Below, piece by piece: positions 53,501 to 59,088 of a stretch of 64,000 nt of DNA (position 1 is its first letter; the number at the start of each line of letters is the position of its first letter). The DNA is from Xiphydria camelus. Its lineage: Eukaryota; Arthropoda; Insecta; Hymenoptera; Xiphydriidae. The notes under the pieces are model-generated. The model had not been told where the DNA came from. It did no database searches and saw only the letters and a program-made list of their open reading frames with translations. The translations under genes and the position numbers were made by a program. The DNA lies in the NCBI GenBank assembly GCA_963678675.1, contig OY783196.1, forward strand, positions 27,940,827-28,004,826. Reading direction: 5' to 3'.

Positions 53501-56500
53501 CGGCGCAGTCGTTCCAATTATTCATGATACCGCGGCGCAACGAGCCGTGGACGATCCGCGTCCGGCTCCGATAAATCGATCCCTCGCGCTCCCGCGCGTG
53601 TAGTTTGCGGCGCGCGAACGAATTCGCGACGTGTGGGCTCGCGGCTGAATGTATGCGCGGTCGGCGGAAAATTCTCGCGCGTAAAAAAGCGAGGGTGGAA
53701 ACGGCGAGGGCGACGTTCCGCGGAGATTCCACCGTCGCGGATTCTCCTCATCAATGCAGGCGCACGCGACAGCCAGCCAGGTAAGTGGACGGGCGAATGA
53801 GCGGACACGGCCGCGCGATCGAACGCGGGCGCCTCTCCCGGGCGCCTCCTCTTCGAGAGCCACGCGAGAGGGGCACCCTCCCCGCGCGGTATAAATTTTA
53901 CCAGGGCGATTACGCACGCTACCCGAGCCGTAATCCCCGAAGAACAAGGCGAGCGCTCCTTTCGCGAAATCTCGAGTCGGGTGGTATCTGCCCTCGAAAT
54001 CACACCGCAAAGGGGGATGCTACACCCTCCCGCCGCGCTGTCGGATTACGCCGTACCGCTCAACCGCGCGCGCGGTGTGCTCTCCTCCCGTATGTACCCA
54101 AACTCGACCGAATTCAAACGTTCGACGTTCCGGATTAAATTCGTCTCGCTTCGCGCGATACGCAAACATGTGGGCGTAACCGAGATGCGTAGAAAATAGA
54201 GAGATAGATGCGTAACATTTATTTCCCAATTATGTTGTAACGGGTTTCAGGGTCAAGCGTACAGTTGTTCGCCCCCTCACAGTGATTAACCACCCCTCTC
54301 GTAACAAATGCATTCGATGGAAAGAGAAAACGATAGGTCAATTACTGTATAATTCCGTCTGCTTAAACTGTCGACAACACTGTGTATGCTTTACACTATA
54401 AGCGAGTGAAACGTCAACAATAGGAAATAACGCGACGGAAGCGCGTCGCGGAGAGGCAGCTCGCACGATATATACAGAGTCTAGCGGTCCCGTTGGTGTG
54501 TATTATACTCGTACGTACGTGACGATTCGTCGCGCCGCAATACGACGCGTGTATGGACACGTCTCGAGTGCGATACACGTATGCAGACGCAACGACGAAC
54601 GACCGCGAGACTCGGAAACGCTGCAGTTCGTGTAAGTTGTACTTGGAGACTGGTTTCGCTTCCCTCGCGCCGCGGTGTACAAAACAACGAACAGGTATAT
54701 GCAGTGGTACCGGGAGCACCGCACAAAAACACCCCGACGCTTTCTACGGCCGAAAGATGCCGAGCGTGAAAAGCCGAGCGCGCCGCCCAGCCGTGCGCGC
54801 GTAGCACGGTCGATTCGTTTCGTCAGCAAGAGTCCTACACCTCGATCTCCGCTCCGCGAAGAGCGCCGCGGTAACTCGCTGTGACGGGGCGAAGGACCGC
54901 CGGTAAGAACTTCATGAATCTCTAATGTGAAGATTTCACTTTCCACTACGACCGGCCGAGCGCGAATGGAAGGAGCAGCGGCACTTGGAGGTGATACAAA
55001 AGGCGCCGGAATAGCGTCTCAGCCAGATATGATGTAAATTTTGCAGCAACTTTACGAAAACCTAAATCACGGTGTGCAGCAATTATGTGTGTTTTATGAG
55101 GCCTCTCTTGGCATTATTATTTATGTAATCGAATGATGAAATCACGTTTCGGAATCAATTACACAGAGAAGTAGAATTAATTGGAACTACTAAAAATTAC
55201 TTGTGGGGTCGCAAGTAATTATCAATTTACATCAATTTGATCTTTTTTCATATTAATTAGATATTTCTTCCTTACGATCACATACCATTTCATATGATCG
55301 TAAGGAAAAGATATGAAATTGACGTTGACGTATTTAAAAAAATACAATTGATATAAATCGATAATTACTTGCAACCCCGCAAGTAATTTTTAGTAGATCC
55401 AACTAATTCTTTTTCTCTGTGTAAATTTTTGACATTACTGCAATCTGGCGAGTCAAATTTTGCGTAAATTTATTAAAAACGTCAAATTTGAATACTGCCA
55501 TGATCTAAATTTGATGTATCATTTGCAATTTACTCGTAACAAACGGTTTCTGTCAATTTCACATAAAAAATTTTAAACAATTCAAAGCAGCTTTAAATTT
55601 ATACATGCCGTGAAACAGGAATGTCTAACTAGGGTCTCGCCGCAATCCTCAAAATCAAATTTGACTCGACTCGCGCGCTGAGAAAAGCAATCTCCACGCG
55701 CCACAGGTATAGGTGCGCATAATGCGGGGGGGGGGTATCCAGTCCGCGTTCAACCCGCGACCAGACAGAAGAAAACCCGTAACCTACGAATGAGAATTCA
55801 CTCCCCCCGCGCGCGAACAATGAAAGTTACGACACGCGTTTCTCCCGGGGGTTCTTTCGCGAGCGGCGAATAATGCGGAGCGCGAGCTCGCGAGAATGAG
55901 ATTTCGAGGCGAGGCGGAGTACCTCATAGGAATAACACCGTCGCGAGGTACGTGCATTAATGAAGCGACGACTTCCATCCGTACGCAGGAACGTGACAAT
56001 GCCGAGAGCGGGAATCGGTTAGACGTTCATTTCCGTATGCGAGGCGCAGTCCGACTGCACATCCGCGCCGGACTTCCCCGTCGACTCTACCTTGCCGTAA
56101 GCGGAAGACCGGAAGCGGCGAAGTACGCGGAGACGCCGCGGCTAACCGACGACGACGGATAAGCGAACGCCACCGTTAATCGTTCGATCGACCGTTAGCC
56201 ACGACTGACTCGTCGCGCGAGTGGGTATTCGTGTACATAAATTCTCGGTCGCTGCAACGCCCTCCTCTGCCCGATACCTCGTGTCGGCGACTAGCCGCGG
56301 AATATTTATTACGGTATCTAGGCAGGGAAATTTGCGAGTCAAATTCCTCGACTTTTCCGGGTGTTCCAATTCGGTGGAACTAATTTTTCTCGAACGTCGT
56401 GCGAATATTTTTAGCGCTCTTATTTTTACTTGACTTTTCCGAGAAACATGAAATTCTCTAACGATTCCAGAATACGGTACCAGCGAAGCGCTCCGCCACT

Positions 56501-59007
56501 CGTTCCCCGTGATTATCAGCGACAAAACAGTTAAAAGGAAGGTGTAGATAAATATTCAAAACGATAACACCGGTTAAACGTGTGTTCGAGCCGTGCGACG
56601 TGCGTGCGCCTCTAGTACCCGCGTAACATACATACACACGTGTATATCTCTCGTCCCGCCACGTGCAGCACGGCGATATAAGGCAGCGAGGAAGAGAGAG
56701 AGAGAGACAAGGAGAGTGCCGTTATAATGCCGCTCGTCTCGGAGTCGACAAAGCGGGTTTCAGGTCCGCTCTACCGCGAGCTCTATAGTCTACGAGAACG
56801 CTACGCGAGTCGCTCGAGGTCTCGAAACGCGCGAATCGAAGGCTATCCCGGCGGCGATCACCGATCGTCGCGAGGGATCATGTACCGCGAGGGGATCTTG
56901 CGTCACGGCACGAGCGTGATCGAATGCGCCTCTTTGCGTTGCCTCCCCCTCCTCGTCTCGTCACGACAAGGCGGGGAACACGGCGGAGAGAGAAGAATCC
57001 ACTCGAGACTGCAGGTTTTCCAGACGGCCGAGTCAAACACACGAGCGCCGTGGCCACGTTGTGCGGTGGTCGATGACCCAGGCCCGGCTGCGATAACGGA
57101 TCGCACAGGTGAGCCGGCTAGCCCAACATCTTCGGCGATCCTACGTGCGGCTAATAAGGTGGTCGTACTTGATACGGTGTGATACCAGGCATGTACGCCT
57201 CGATCATCGTGTATTGGCGAGTATTCGAACGGTTGAGCGAAGTTTATTAAAAATTCGACGATATGGGGGAAAATTTGACGATTTTTTCGAGATGTTTAAA
57301 ATACCTAAAAGCCTGTATCGCATCTTTTTTCGGATGATCCATTTTGCGAAACTGAAGCATCTTTTTATTTCGGCATTTTAGCAAGCATCGCGTCTTTTTT
57401 TTTTGATTATCTACCTATTTTTCAGACACTGAATTATCTTTTAGATTTTAATATCTTAGCAAGTATCGCCTCTTTTTTGGATGATCCATTTTGTGAAACT
57501 GAAGTATCTATCTTTTATATTTCGGTATCCTGACAAGTATCGCATTTTTTTTGGATGATCCCTTTTGCGAGACAGAATAATTTTTTATATTTCGGTATAC
57601 TTCGGCAAGTATCGCATCTTCTTTGGATAAAGAATTTTGTGAAATCAAAGCATCTTTCATATTTTGGTATCTTTATTGTAAATTGAGATTGTGACAATTG
57701 TTCAACACGGTTTTTACGCAGACATAGATTTCTTTTACTTTGCGTAACTCGGAAGAACTAACAATATGTACATAGCGAACGAAGAATTTAACATTTCGTA
57801 CGAGGGTGAATCGCGTGTGTTCACACGCGGATGCGACGGCATAACTCTCCCGACGTAACGCTTCGCTCTCCCGCGCGCGCGGGCGCATTACGAGACGGCC
57901 GTCGGCAAATTATTCGCCGTCGATCGCAAAATACAATCGACCGCAATCGCGCAGGAGTAGGACTTCGGCGTTGCGCAATTCTCGAGCTCTAGCCGGAGAG
58001 AAGCTGGCTTCTCGCATTAGCGACGAGATCGCTGGATTCCTTCGTTCATCGCCTCTTTCTTCCTCGCCGATCCAGCCGAGCGAGTATCGAAGAAATCCAG
58101 GGCTCTCATCCGATCAGATGTTCAAAAATAGTGGGTTTAAATAACTCATTATCAGACAAAAATTACAAATTCTTCTCATCAGAGTATTATGAAGGGGTAA
58201 AAATACCAGTTTAATAGCGCGTGTAAAAAATTCGATAGAGTTTGTAATCGATAATTGAGATTTGTAATGGAAATAATTTATTTTCATAAGAACATATCGA
58301 AACTCTAAGGTATGGAAGATAACAAATTAGATCACTCTCTCTTTAACGAGCACCTCAACTTATCTTTCCTCATACCACAAGAAACACGCAATGATATCGA
58401 CTGCTTGTTACGCATCATGACGAATAATTCAACTCCGGGAAAACGCAAAGAATTAACAATCTCGCCTTGCGTCCTTAACACATTGTTACCGGCAGTTTTT
58501 GAACGTTATGGCATGGACACGAGGAGTTTACCCGTGCCCGGTCAACAATGTGTTAAGATCACCGCTATCCTTCGTCGCTCCTTCGAGATATCTCGGCAAA
58601 GGTATGCCTCGGACAAGGTATAGACTTTCACCGCGCCAACCGCGACCGGTCGGGTGACGTTGACGGTCGAACGGCCTTGCGCTCCGGATACGCGAATGCC
58701 TGTCTGTATATGCCGTGCGGGAGGAAGAGAATTCCCCTCTCGCGAGATCATTCTTCGTCCTGCCGTCGGATGCATTAAAATATCCAACAAAAAATCGCCA
58801 GGTAGGTATCCGTACGATTGCCCGAGAAAGGCGGGTTCCTTTTGTCGAAACGTTTTCACCGCGATTTCCATTGTGTCTCTCTCGCAAAAAATGCGAGACC
58901 CCGGGCGTGGATAATAAAGGACGGCGTGCGACGGCGTCGGGTATACAAATACACGGATATATATACCGAGCAACTCACCATTCACGAGCACGTCGATGTC
59001 CACGCAT
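3158..59007 (-). CDS. Cad87A: Cadherin-87A-like giant protocadherin, about 1846 aa, 24 exons
   Basis: Single-pass, calcium-dependent adhesion receptor. Exons in transcription order: 58979-59007 (inferred), 30078-30130, 15533-15750, 12994-13251, 10962-11096, 10643-10835, 9975-10285, 9567-9722, 9305-9492, 8472-8634, 7933-8377, 7317-7762, 7119-7251, 6839-7054, 6461-6760, 6012-6256, 5610-5903, 5254-5451, 4395-5165, 4135-4310, 3911-4046, 3702-3826, 3496-3597, 3158-3407. All ends are GT/AG, phases match at every junction, and the total of 5541 nt is divisible by three. Residues: signal peptide 1-28, 14 cadherin repeats to about 1584, membrane-adjacent domain about 1585-1688, transmembrane about 1702-1724, tail to 1846. 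The first repeat carries VFTLKGHDPEGSPV, which matches my memory of insect Cad87A and the 14-repeat layout. The related Cad74A or CDH23-like types are the alternative names. Introns 1 and 2 (28.8 and 14.3 kb) dwarf the rest. Confidence 0.85.
3702..3826 (-). CDS. Cad87A: Cad87A exon 22: transmembrane segment
   Basis: The exon encodes a short acidic stalk (AQEEPFDP), then about 23 strongly hydrophobic residues (ALAALIALLVVLLVGAVTVT...), then CCC-LRHW. The three cysteines at the inner boundary are plausible palmitoylation sites (inference). Splice ends are ACAG|CCG and CATTG|GTGAGT. Confidence 0.92.
3911..4310 (-). CDS. Cad87A: Cad87A exons 20-21: membrane-adjacent non-cadherin domain
   Basis: Exons 4135-4310 and 3911-4046 encode about 104 residues between the last cadherin repeat and the membrane. 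The core begins PSQLIRVILSRPPEEV and continues with a helix-like DEIVTELSNATQKR, strand IVVDDIRYHV, strand CDMYLHVVD and a final helix ending before AIENVV. The strand-helix-strand pattern resembles the membrane-adjacent (ferredoxin-like) domains described for CDH23 and PCDH15. That comparison comes from memory and the fold is inferred. There is no DxNDN linker here. Confidence 0.75.
4395..5165 (-). CDS. Cad87A: Cad87A exon 19: repeats EC12 (end) to EC14
   Basis: This is the longest coding exon, 257 codons. It contains two fully canonical calcium linkers, DTNDNVPEF and DENDNPPVF, and internal DxD and DRE motifs (AEDKDEGR, FDREKRD, AADPDLGENG). EC13 carries a tyrosine-rich strand (KVYYYIQAG). 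The exon starts CTCAG|CTCGTT and ends TTCAC|GTAAGA, phase 0 on both sides. Fusion of three domain parts in one exon suggests loss of ancestral introns. Confidence 0.92.
5254..7762 (-). CDS. Cad87A: Cad87A exons 12-18: repeats EC7 to EC12
   Basis: Seven exons (7317-7762, 7119-7251, 6839-7054, 6461-6760, 6012-6256, 5610-5903, 5254-5451) encode the middle of the ectodomain. Inter-repeat linkers in order are NSNDKPPYF, DVNHMAPEF, NVNDQDPKF, DINDNRPIF and PVNQHKPEF. Only DINDN is fully canonical; the others lose one or more calcium-coordinating acids. The usual ATDxD, DRE/DYE and A-x-D-x-G motifs mark each repeat. Introns are short (63-336 bp). Confidence 0.92.
7933..11096 (-). CDS. Cad87A: Cad87A exons 5-11: repeats EC2 to EC6
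   Basis: Exons 10962-11096, 10643-10835, 9975-10285, 9567-9722, 9305-9492, 8472-8634 and 7933-8377. Linkers are DIQNSPPEF (degenerate), DVNDEPPSF, DANDNAPSF, DANDSPPRF and DVNNNAPVF. EC2 begins after SCVPQSQ and carries PDACDKFGIVDVEKSEKT, so a cysteine pair in EC2 may be disulfide-linked, as expected for this family. EC5 has a second pair (ALCPTPGTGPCLDYE). The intron between 8634 and 9305 contains a MITE. The exon 5 to exon 6 junction gives ILRAS|DGTNND, which fixes the acceptor at 10835 rather than the competing TTCAG upstream. Confidence 0.92.
8677..9073. mobile_element. Foldback MITE in a Cad87A intron, TA target site
   Basis: A 397 bp element with terminal inverted repeats of about 95 bp that differ at only about three positions. 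It starts CAGGGTGTTACTTAATGATA and ends with the complement. TA dinucleotides flank both ends (8675-8676 and 9074-9075), the target duplication of the Tc1/mariner superfamily. There is no coding capacity. The nearly identical arms suggest recent insertion. Confidence 0.85.
11302..11694. mobile_element. Probable MITE with ATGGGCRTGTTCAC termini
   Basis: About 393 bp in the Cad87A intron between exons 4 and 5. The left end ATGGGCGTGTTCACAACTTT pairs with the right-end complement ATGGGCATGTTCACGACTTT. The interior is AT-rich and non-coding. The target duplication is not clear, so the superfamily is unassigned. Confidence 0.6.
12515..12760. mobile_element. Foldback element with arms of about 57 bp
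   Basis: Left arm 12515-12571 (GTAGGTTTTGCTGGGAAC...TATTATCTGTGG) is inverted at 12699-12756 (CCACAGATAATATTTTTATC...CAGCAAAACCTAG). The spacer is about 130 bp. There is no ORF and the ends are imprecise. It lies about 230 bp upstream of the donor of exon 4, within the same intron. Confidence 0.65.
12994..15750 (-). CDS. Cad87A: Cad87A exons 3-4: EC1 and start of EC2
   Basis: Exon 15533-15750 encodes the mature N-terminus ASNNVNEPPVLEP followed by SEAIPVGSEVFTLKGHDPEG and ends APLDRE. Exon 12994-13251 continues ENDTIRFRVTLEDQVP, passes the canonical linker DENDNPPRF into EC2 (EDTPIGSTILPGIRVTDPD) and ends CVPQSQ. Phase is 0 between them, and the first base pair of exon 3 completes the alanine codon begun in the signal-peptide exon. 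The intron between is 2.28 kb and contains two inverted-repeat elements. Confidence 0.9.
13255..13640. repeat. Long imperfect palindrome in a Cad87A intron
   Basis: The inner arms ATTCGCATCGAACAAAAGTC (13428-) and their inverse ending about 13547 are nearly perfect over about 40 bp. Weaker outer pairing (AGTCTAGTTGAAAATACGAA against TTCGTATTCAACCAGACT) extends the structure. It is probably an old foldback transposon. It begins just upstream of the exon 4 acceptor. Confidence 0.55.
14518..14763. mobile_element. MITE, TACACCGAG family, intact copy
   Basis: 246 bp, with inverted ends TACACCGAGGGAAGAGTTTA and its complement (TAAACTATTTTCTCGGGGTGTA read on the plus strand). The AT-rich interior stands out from the GC-rich surroundings. 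A second copy at 37019-37866 is interrupted by two other elements. Confidence 0.75.
15990..16330. repeat. Isolated copy of the 33.4-34.8 kb internal repeat unit
   Basis: Contains ATCTCAAAGG, GAGATATCGATGATTTT, CTCTGGAATCGAACT and an AATCAGCGTGGAAAAATACA motif in the same order as the units inside the 33414-34776 element. It also has a self-complementary stretch (ATCGATATCTCG both ways). The terminal GGGGAGAGTTGCC repeats of the large element are absent here. Confidence 0.6.
17211..17475. mobile_element. MITE with TTGAAGGGTGCCATA termini
   Basis: 265 bp. The left end TTGAAGGGTGCCATAATGCG matches the complement of the right end (TATGGCACCCTTCAA) for 15 bp. AT-rich, non-coding interior. Superfamily not determined. 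Confidence 0.65.
18327..18740. mobile_element. piggyBac-like MITE, TTAA flanks
   Basis: 414 bp flanked by TTAA at 18323-18326 and 18741-18744. Ends are CCCTTTTAGAGTGCCG and the complement CGGCACTACAAGGG. The CCC...GGG termini and TTAA duplication are diagnostic of the piggyBac superfamily. No transposase is present. Confidence 0.8.
19186..19648. mobile_element. TACACTGAG-type MITE region
   Basis: The outer ends TACACTGAGAAAAAAATC (19186) and TCAGTGTA (19641-19648) are inverted. A further direct TACACTGAGGG copy lies at 19385, so this may be two elements, one adjoining or inside the other. There is no ORF with homology. Confidence 0.5.
20880..21780. repeat. Diverged tandem duplication of a unit of about 230 bp
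   Basis: Segments about 20910-21110 and 21540-21780 share an ordered set of motifs (GACGAYGCGATA, CTCGTA/TTCGTA, CGATCGACGC, TCTGAT, CGTGYGTATAT, TACGTGGTTCGAATACC-like, ATTCGCGCC). A third, partial match (GGACGTGGTTCGAGTATCACG) lies at 20280. Between the two copies is an AT-rich insert (21190-21400). Old duplication or decayed transposon. Confidence 0.45.
23169..23406. mobile_element. piggyBac-like MITE, perfect TTAA duplication
   Basis: 238 bp flanked by TTAA at 23165-23168 and 23407-23410. The termini CACTAGAACTACCG and CGGTAGTTCTAGTG are perfectly inverted over 14 bp. A further internal inverted repeat (TTTTTTGTAGA / TCTACAAAAAA) lies at the centre. Non-autonomous. Confidence 0.85.
25761..25780 (+). 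repeat. Homopurine G-run
   Basis: Twenty bases of guanine interrupted once by A, preceded by GCGGAGA. Its mirror, a C-run of 13 bases, lies at 25246-25258. Simple low-complexity tracts able to form four-stranded DNA. Confidence 0.8.
26718..27150. mobile_element. Two tandem copies of a palindromic AT-rich MITE
   Basis: Units about 26718-26932 and 26950-27150 each begin AAACTTAYTCACC...GGAAAG/GGAAAC, then AYTCGAATYACTATTATCTC, and end with the inverted version TAATGAGATAATAGTGATTC...GTTTAGCC. Both contain ATCGATATAAGACTTT-like centres. A third copy is at 38762-38960. Confidence 0.7.
28660..29245. repeat. Diverged tandem duplication, about 140 bp unit
   Basis: Segments about 28662-28795 and 29090-29245 share AATTTCRCYGYCGAG, GAAAAACGRCTT, AGTTTAAMGATAAGC, CTGTAATTAYAGATCCGAG and TATCAAGRYTTCTAAYGAC in the same order. 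The spacer carries a (CG)8 tract. Neither copy has an ORF with homology. Confidence 0.5.
30078..30130 (-). CDS. Cad87A: Cad87A exon 2: signal-peptide core
   Basis: A 53 nt exon bounded by TATTACAG|G and TTCG|GTAAGT. It reads FPASWILLAVSLLAPCF, a textbook hydrophobic core, and its last base joins exon 3 to give A-SNNVNEPP with a plausible cleavage after Ala. An in-frame TAA lies 24 nt upstream of the exon and the only ATG inside is out of frame, so the start codon must be in an upstream exon. Confidence 0.85.
31309..31546. mobile_element. TACACTGA-family MITE, copy 1
   Basis: 238 bp. The left end TACACTGAACAACAAAAATTTGC is inverted at the right (GCAATTTTTTATTCAGTGTA on plus). The interior CGTTTCAACTTCAATTTGG and TTTTTCCTTACACTCTT recurs in the copy at 37623-37837. 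Confidence 0.7.
33414..34776. mobile_element. 1.36 kb inverted-repeat element filled with internal subrepeats
   Basis: Termini GGGGAGAGTTGCCTATATTG are inverted over about 65 bp (right end 34710-34776), flanked by TA on both sides (33412-33413, 34777-34778). Inside, a block containing GATATATCGAGGATATCTCA, CGATTTTAGAGATTTCAATT and AATCAGCGTGAAAAAATACA recurs about every 300 bp, in part as inverted pairs. There is no transposase; the apparent ORFs (such as 34125-34625 minus) only translate the subrepeats. Confidence 0.75.
34853..34916. repeat. Hairpin-forming GTTGCC...GGCAAC segment
   Basis: GTTGCC and AGGCGCAGC at 34861-34882 are complemented by GCTGCGCCT and GGCAAC at 34897-34916. The outer 29 bp (TTTCGTGGTTGCCTTCTATC...) recurs inverted at 40162-40189 with two to three mismatches, so this is a dispersed short repeat. 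Confidence 0.5.
34940..35427 (+). repeat. Dispersed repeat R, copy 1 (long form)
   Basis: Core about 34945-35270: ATATTCATATTTCTAAATTT, TTGTAATCTGTATACG, AGAGAGACGCGCC, TTTTTCAGCTCAGG, ACACGGGGTTGATAATTTTG, AATCTGCGATAA. It continues 35270-35427 into sequence about 88 percent identical by eye to the complement of 50319-50455 (GGAGATTTATTTCAGGGATT, TTCCACCCGACGCGAGGGTA). It has no terminal inverted repeats, no ORF and no poly(A) tail. Confidence 0.65.
37188..37581. mobile_element. piggyBac-like foldback MITE nested in another MITE
   Basis: About 394 bp. The ends CCTTACTTGCCACACTGGGG and the complement of CAAGTAAGGG are inverted, with long internal arms (CTCGCTGGGGTGTAAATCAA and complement; GAGCGTACTTTAAAAGACCG and complement). 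TTAA is intact at the right (37582-37585) and mutated to TTGA at the left. Target TTAA matches the corresponding site in the uninterrupted 14518 copy. Confidence 0.7.
37623..37837. mobile_element. TACACTGA-family MITE, copy 2, nested
   Basis: About 215 bp, aligning with 31309-31546 through TTGTTTCAACTTCAAATTGG, ATTTTTCCTTACAGTCTT and GAATGAAGCAAATTTTT. The termini have decayed (TGCAGTGGAAAA, GGGGTATA). Confidence 0.6.
38762..38960. mobile_element. Third copy of the palindromic 26.7 kb MITE
   Basis: GGCTAAATTTAATCGCC...TTGAATCACTGTTATCTCAG and the inverted end GATAATGAGATGTTAGTGAT...GGCAAATAATAATTGGC match the two units at 26718-27150. Confidence 0.65.
39599..39626 (+). repeat. (GA)n microsatellite
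   Basis: About 28 bases of GA/AG with one GGG interruption. Similar CT/GA tracts lie at about 25373-25396, 36548-36566, 40746-40764, 48930-48949 and 56693-56707. Confidence 0.9.
43067..43325. mobile_element. Foldback element with arms of about 70 bp
   Basis: Left arm TAGCGCTGAGGCTCGAGCTC...AAGAATTTGTACAGA...TTTACCGTT is inverted at the right (AACGGTAAACAG...TCTGTACAAATTCTTAAAAA...CTCAGCGCTG). The spacer is about 90 bp and there is no ORF. Confidence 0.65.
43857..44175 (+). repeat. Dispersed repeat R, copy 2 (core only)
   Basis: Same order of motifs as 34945-35270: ATATTCATATTTTTAAATTT, TTCGTAATCCGTATGCG, AGAGAGACGCACTTG, CTTTCCAGCTCAGA, TACGGAGTTGATAGCTTTG, GAATCTGCCGTAAAAA, ending ACAACCGAATTCG. 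The outer flank shared by copies 1 and 4 is absent. Confidence 0.65.
44538..44572 (+). repeat. (CT)n microsatellite, about 35 bp
   Basis: An uninterrupted TC/CT run, the longest simple repeat in the window. It is followed by a further 20 bases of pyrimidine-rich sequence. Confidence 0.95.
45089..45349 (-). pseudogene. Possible transposon-protein fragment
   Basis: An 86-codon open frame reading MTLNLRIDNWTACEYQQF...LPTY-like. The motif R-x-D-x-W-T-A-x-E-Y-Q-Q-F recalls the conserved W-T/KA-x-E-F/Y-x-Q-F of a transposon-derived protein family common in insect genomes. The frame is short, lacks neighbours with continuing homology, and I matched it only from memory. If real it is a decayed fragment; chance is a serious alternative. 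Confidence 0.25.
46808..47005 (-). repeat. Dispersed repeat R, copy 3, internally deleted
   Basis: Complement of the family core with its middle missing: AATTCGGTTTTTAAGCAATT, TTATCGCAGATTTG, AACCCCGTGTTTTTTCCAC, GAGCTGGAAAACGATATTTT, then directly CGCGTGATATTGGACATG and GCAGATTACAAATTGAATG. About 120 bp of the central part is absent. Confidence 0.6.
47226..47238. promoter_or_regulatory. Palindromic X-box-like motif (RFX site candidate)
   Basis: GTTGCC-T-GGCAAC is a perfect 13 bp palindrome fitting the RFX X-box pattern of two inverted half-sites with a one-base spacer. It lies deep in the inferred Cad87A intron 1. Whether it is bound is unknown. Confidence 0.35.
47533..48022. mobile_element. 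MITE with inverted ends of about 60 bp
   Basis: Left TTTTTGAGTAAGCATCGGTA...GATAAAAAATGTGATTCAG is inverted near the right end (CTGAATCGCATTTTTTATC...CCGATGCTTGCTCAAAAA). Length about 490 bp. Interior has a poly-T run and no convincing ORF. Confidence 0.65.
50319..50822 (-). repeat. Dispersed repeat R, copy 4 (long form, inverted to copy 1)
   Basis: Complement of copy 1 over its whole length: core 50465-50822 at roughly 75-80 percent identity by eye, and the extra flank 50319-50455 at roughly 88 percent (shared TCTCCTTCCCGTTTCTTCGT, CCTGAAATAAATCTCCG). The more distant core against a closer flank is unexpected for a single duplication. Confidence 0.65.
51755..51916. mobile_element. Short TACACTGA-type MITE
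   Basis: 162 bp. Ends TACACTGAAAAAAGTATTT and AATTTTTTTGAGTGTA are inverted with mismatches; the second-level arm CAACTAGAAAAATATTTCTAG / ATAATTTTCTAGTTG also pairs. Confidence 0.6.
55159..55424. mobile_element. Foldback MITE, TTACACAGAGAA termini
   Basis: 266 bp. Arms TTACACAGAGAAGTAGAATT...ACTACTAAAAATTACTTG and complement run for about 60 bp. The centre is a second palindrome (TTTCCTTACGATCATATG / CATATGATCGTAAGGAAA-like). It forms almost one continuous hairpin. Confidence 0.75.
57305..57675. repeat. Minisatellite, about 75 bp unit, five copies
   Basis: Units begin near 57313, 57383, 57463, 57536 and 57608 with A-G-Y-A-T-C-G-C-R-T-C-T-T-T-T-T-T. Each continues GGATGATCCATTTTGYGAAA, CTGAAGCATCTTT and TATTTCGGTATC with point and length changes. 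Copy 2 is the most diverged. Confidence 0.75.
58312..58623 (+). CDS. Unrecognised 103-aa ORF antisense within Cad87A intron 1
   Basis: An intronless frame from ATG to TAG. The product begins MEDNKLDHSLFNEHLNLS, has no signal peptide or membrane helix, one Cys-poor helical-looking core (ETRNDIDCLLRIM, LNTLLPAVFERYGM) and a basic end (ILRRSFEISRQRYASDKV). Amino-acid usage is balanced, unlike the Arg/Ser/Pro-rich chance frames around it, and its first half lies in AT-rich sequence where open frames are not favoured. The final AAGGTATAG could alternatively be a splice donor, giving a longer gene. I do not recognise the family; an orphan gene, a transposon remnant and chance are all open. Confidence 0.4.
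   Translation: MEDNKLDHSLFNEHLNLSFLIPQETRNDIDCLLRIMTNNSTPGKRKELTISPCVLNTLLPAVFERYGMDTRSLPVPGQQCVKITAILRRSFEISRQRYASDKV
58979..59007 (-). CDS. Cad87A: Proposed Cad87A exon 1 with start codon
   Basis: The minus strand reads ATG CGT GGA CAT CGA CGT GCT..., ending GAATG|GTGAGTTG, a strong donor with two bases of a codon left over. Exon 2 needs exactly that phase, and the junction gives TGG. The result, MRGHRRAREW followed by FPASWILLAVSLLAPCFA, is a good signal peptide with a basic n-region. A second ATG (MDIDVLVNG) uses the same donor in the wrong phase. The distance of 28.8 kb makes this an inference. Confidence 0.55.
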
Positions 59008-59088
59008 CTTCCTTCCTCGTGAGCGTCGCGTACTCTGTCTGTCCCACCGGCGCAAAGTTACACCGAAAAACTCTTCATGACACTCAAC

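Larger units (their letters stand above)
30131..58978 (-). other. Cad87A: Cad87A intron 1 (inferred), 28.8 kb
   Basis: Runs from exon 2 to the proposed start-codon exon. It contains dispersed repeats, MITEs, (GA/CT)n microsatellites (such as 39599-39626 and 44538-44572), a minisatellite and one unrecognised plus-strand ORF at 58312. The many other open frames are GC-rich, overlap on both strands and have no domain. If the exon 1 assignment is wrong, part of this span would be intergenic. Confidence 0.55.

Noticed and set aside
53780..53787. Strong plus-strand splice donor CCAG|GTAAGTGG after an ATG-containing open stretch
   Set aside because: No credible partner exon downstream on the plus strand; single splice motifs occur by chance over this length.
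53518..54010. Two overlapping minus-strand ORFs of about 160 codons
   Set aside because: They occupy different frames of the same CG-rich DNA, with a third open frame on the plus strand. No conserved segment.
56727..57182. 151-codon plus-strand ORF preceded by a TATA-like GATATAAGG
   Set aside because: Arg/Ser-rich composition typical of CpG-rich open frames here, no domain, and the TATA match is weak. Kept out for lack of support.
58542..59003. 153-codon minus-strand ORF starting MDIDVLVNGELLG next to the proposed exon 1
   Set aside because: It reads through a strong donor (GAATG|GTGAGT), overlaps the plus-strand 58312 ORF, and has no recognisable motif. The start codon uses the wrong phase for Cad87A exon 2.
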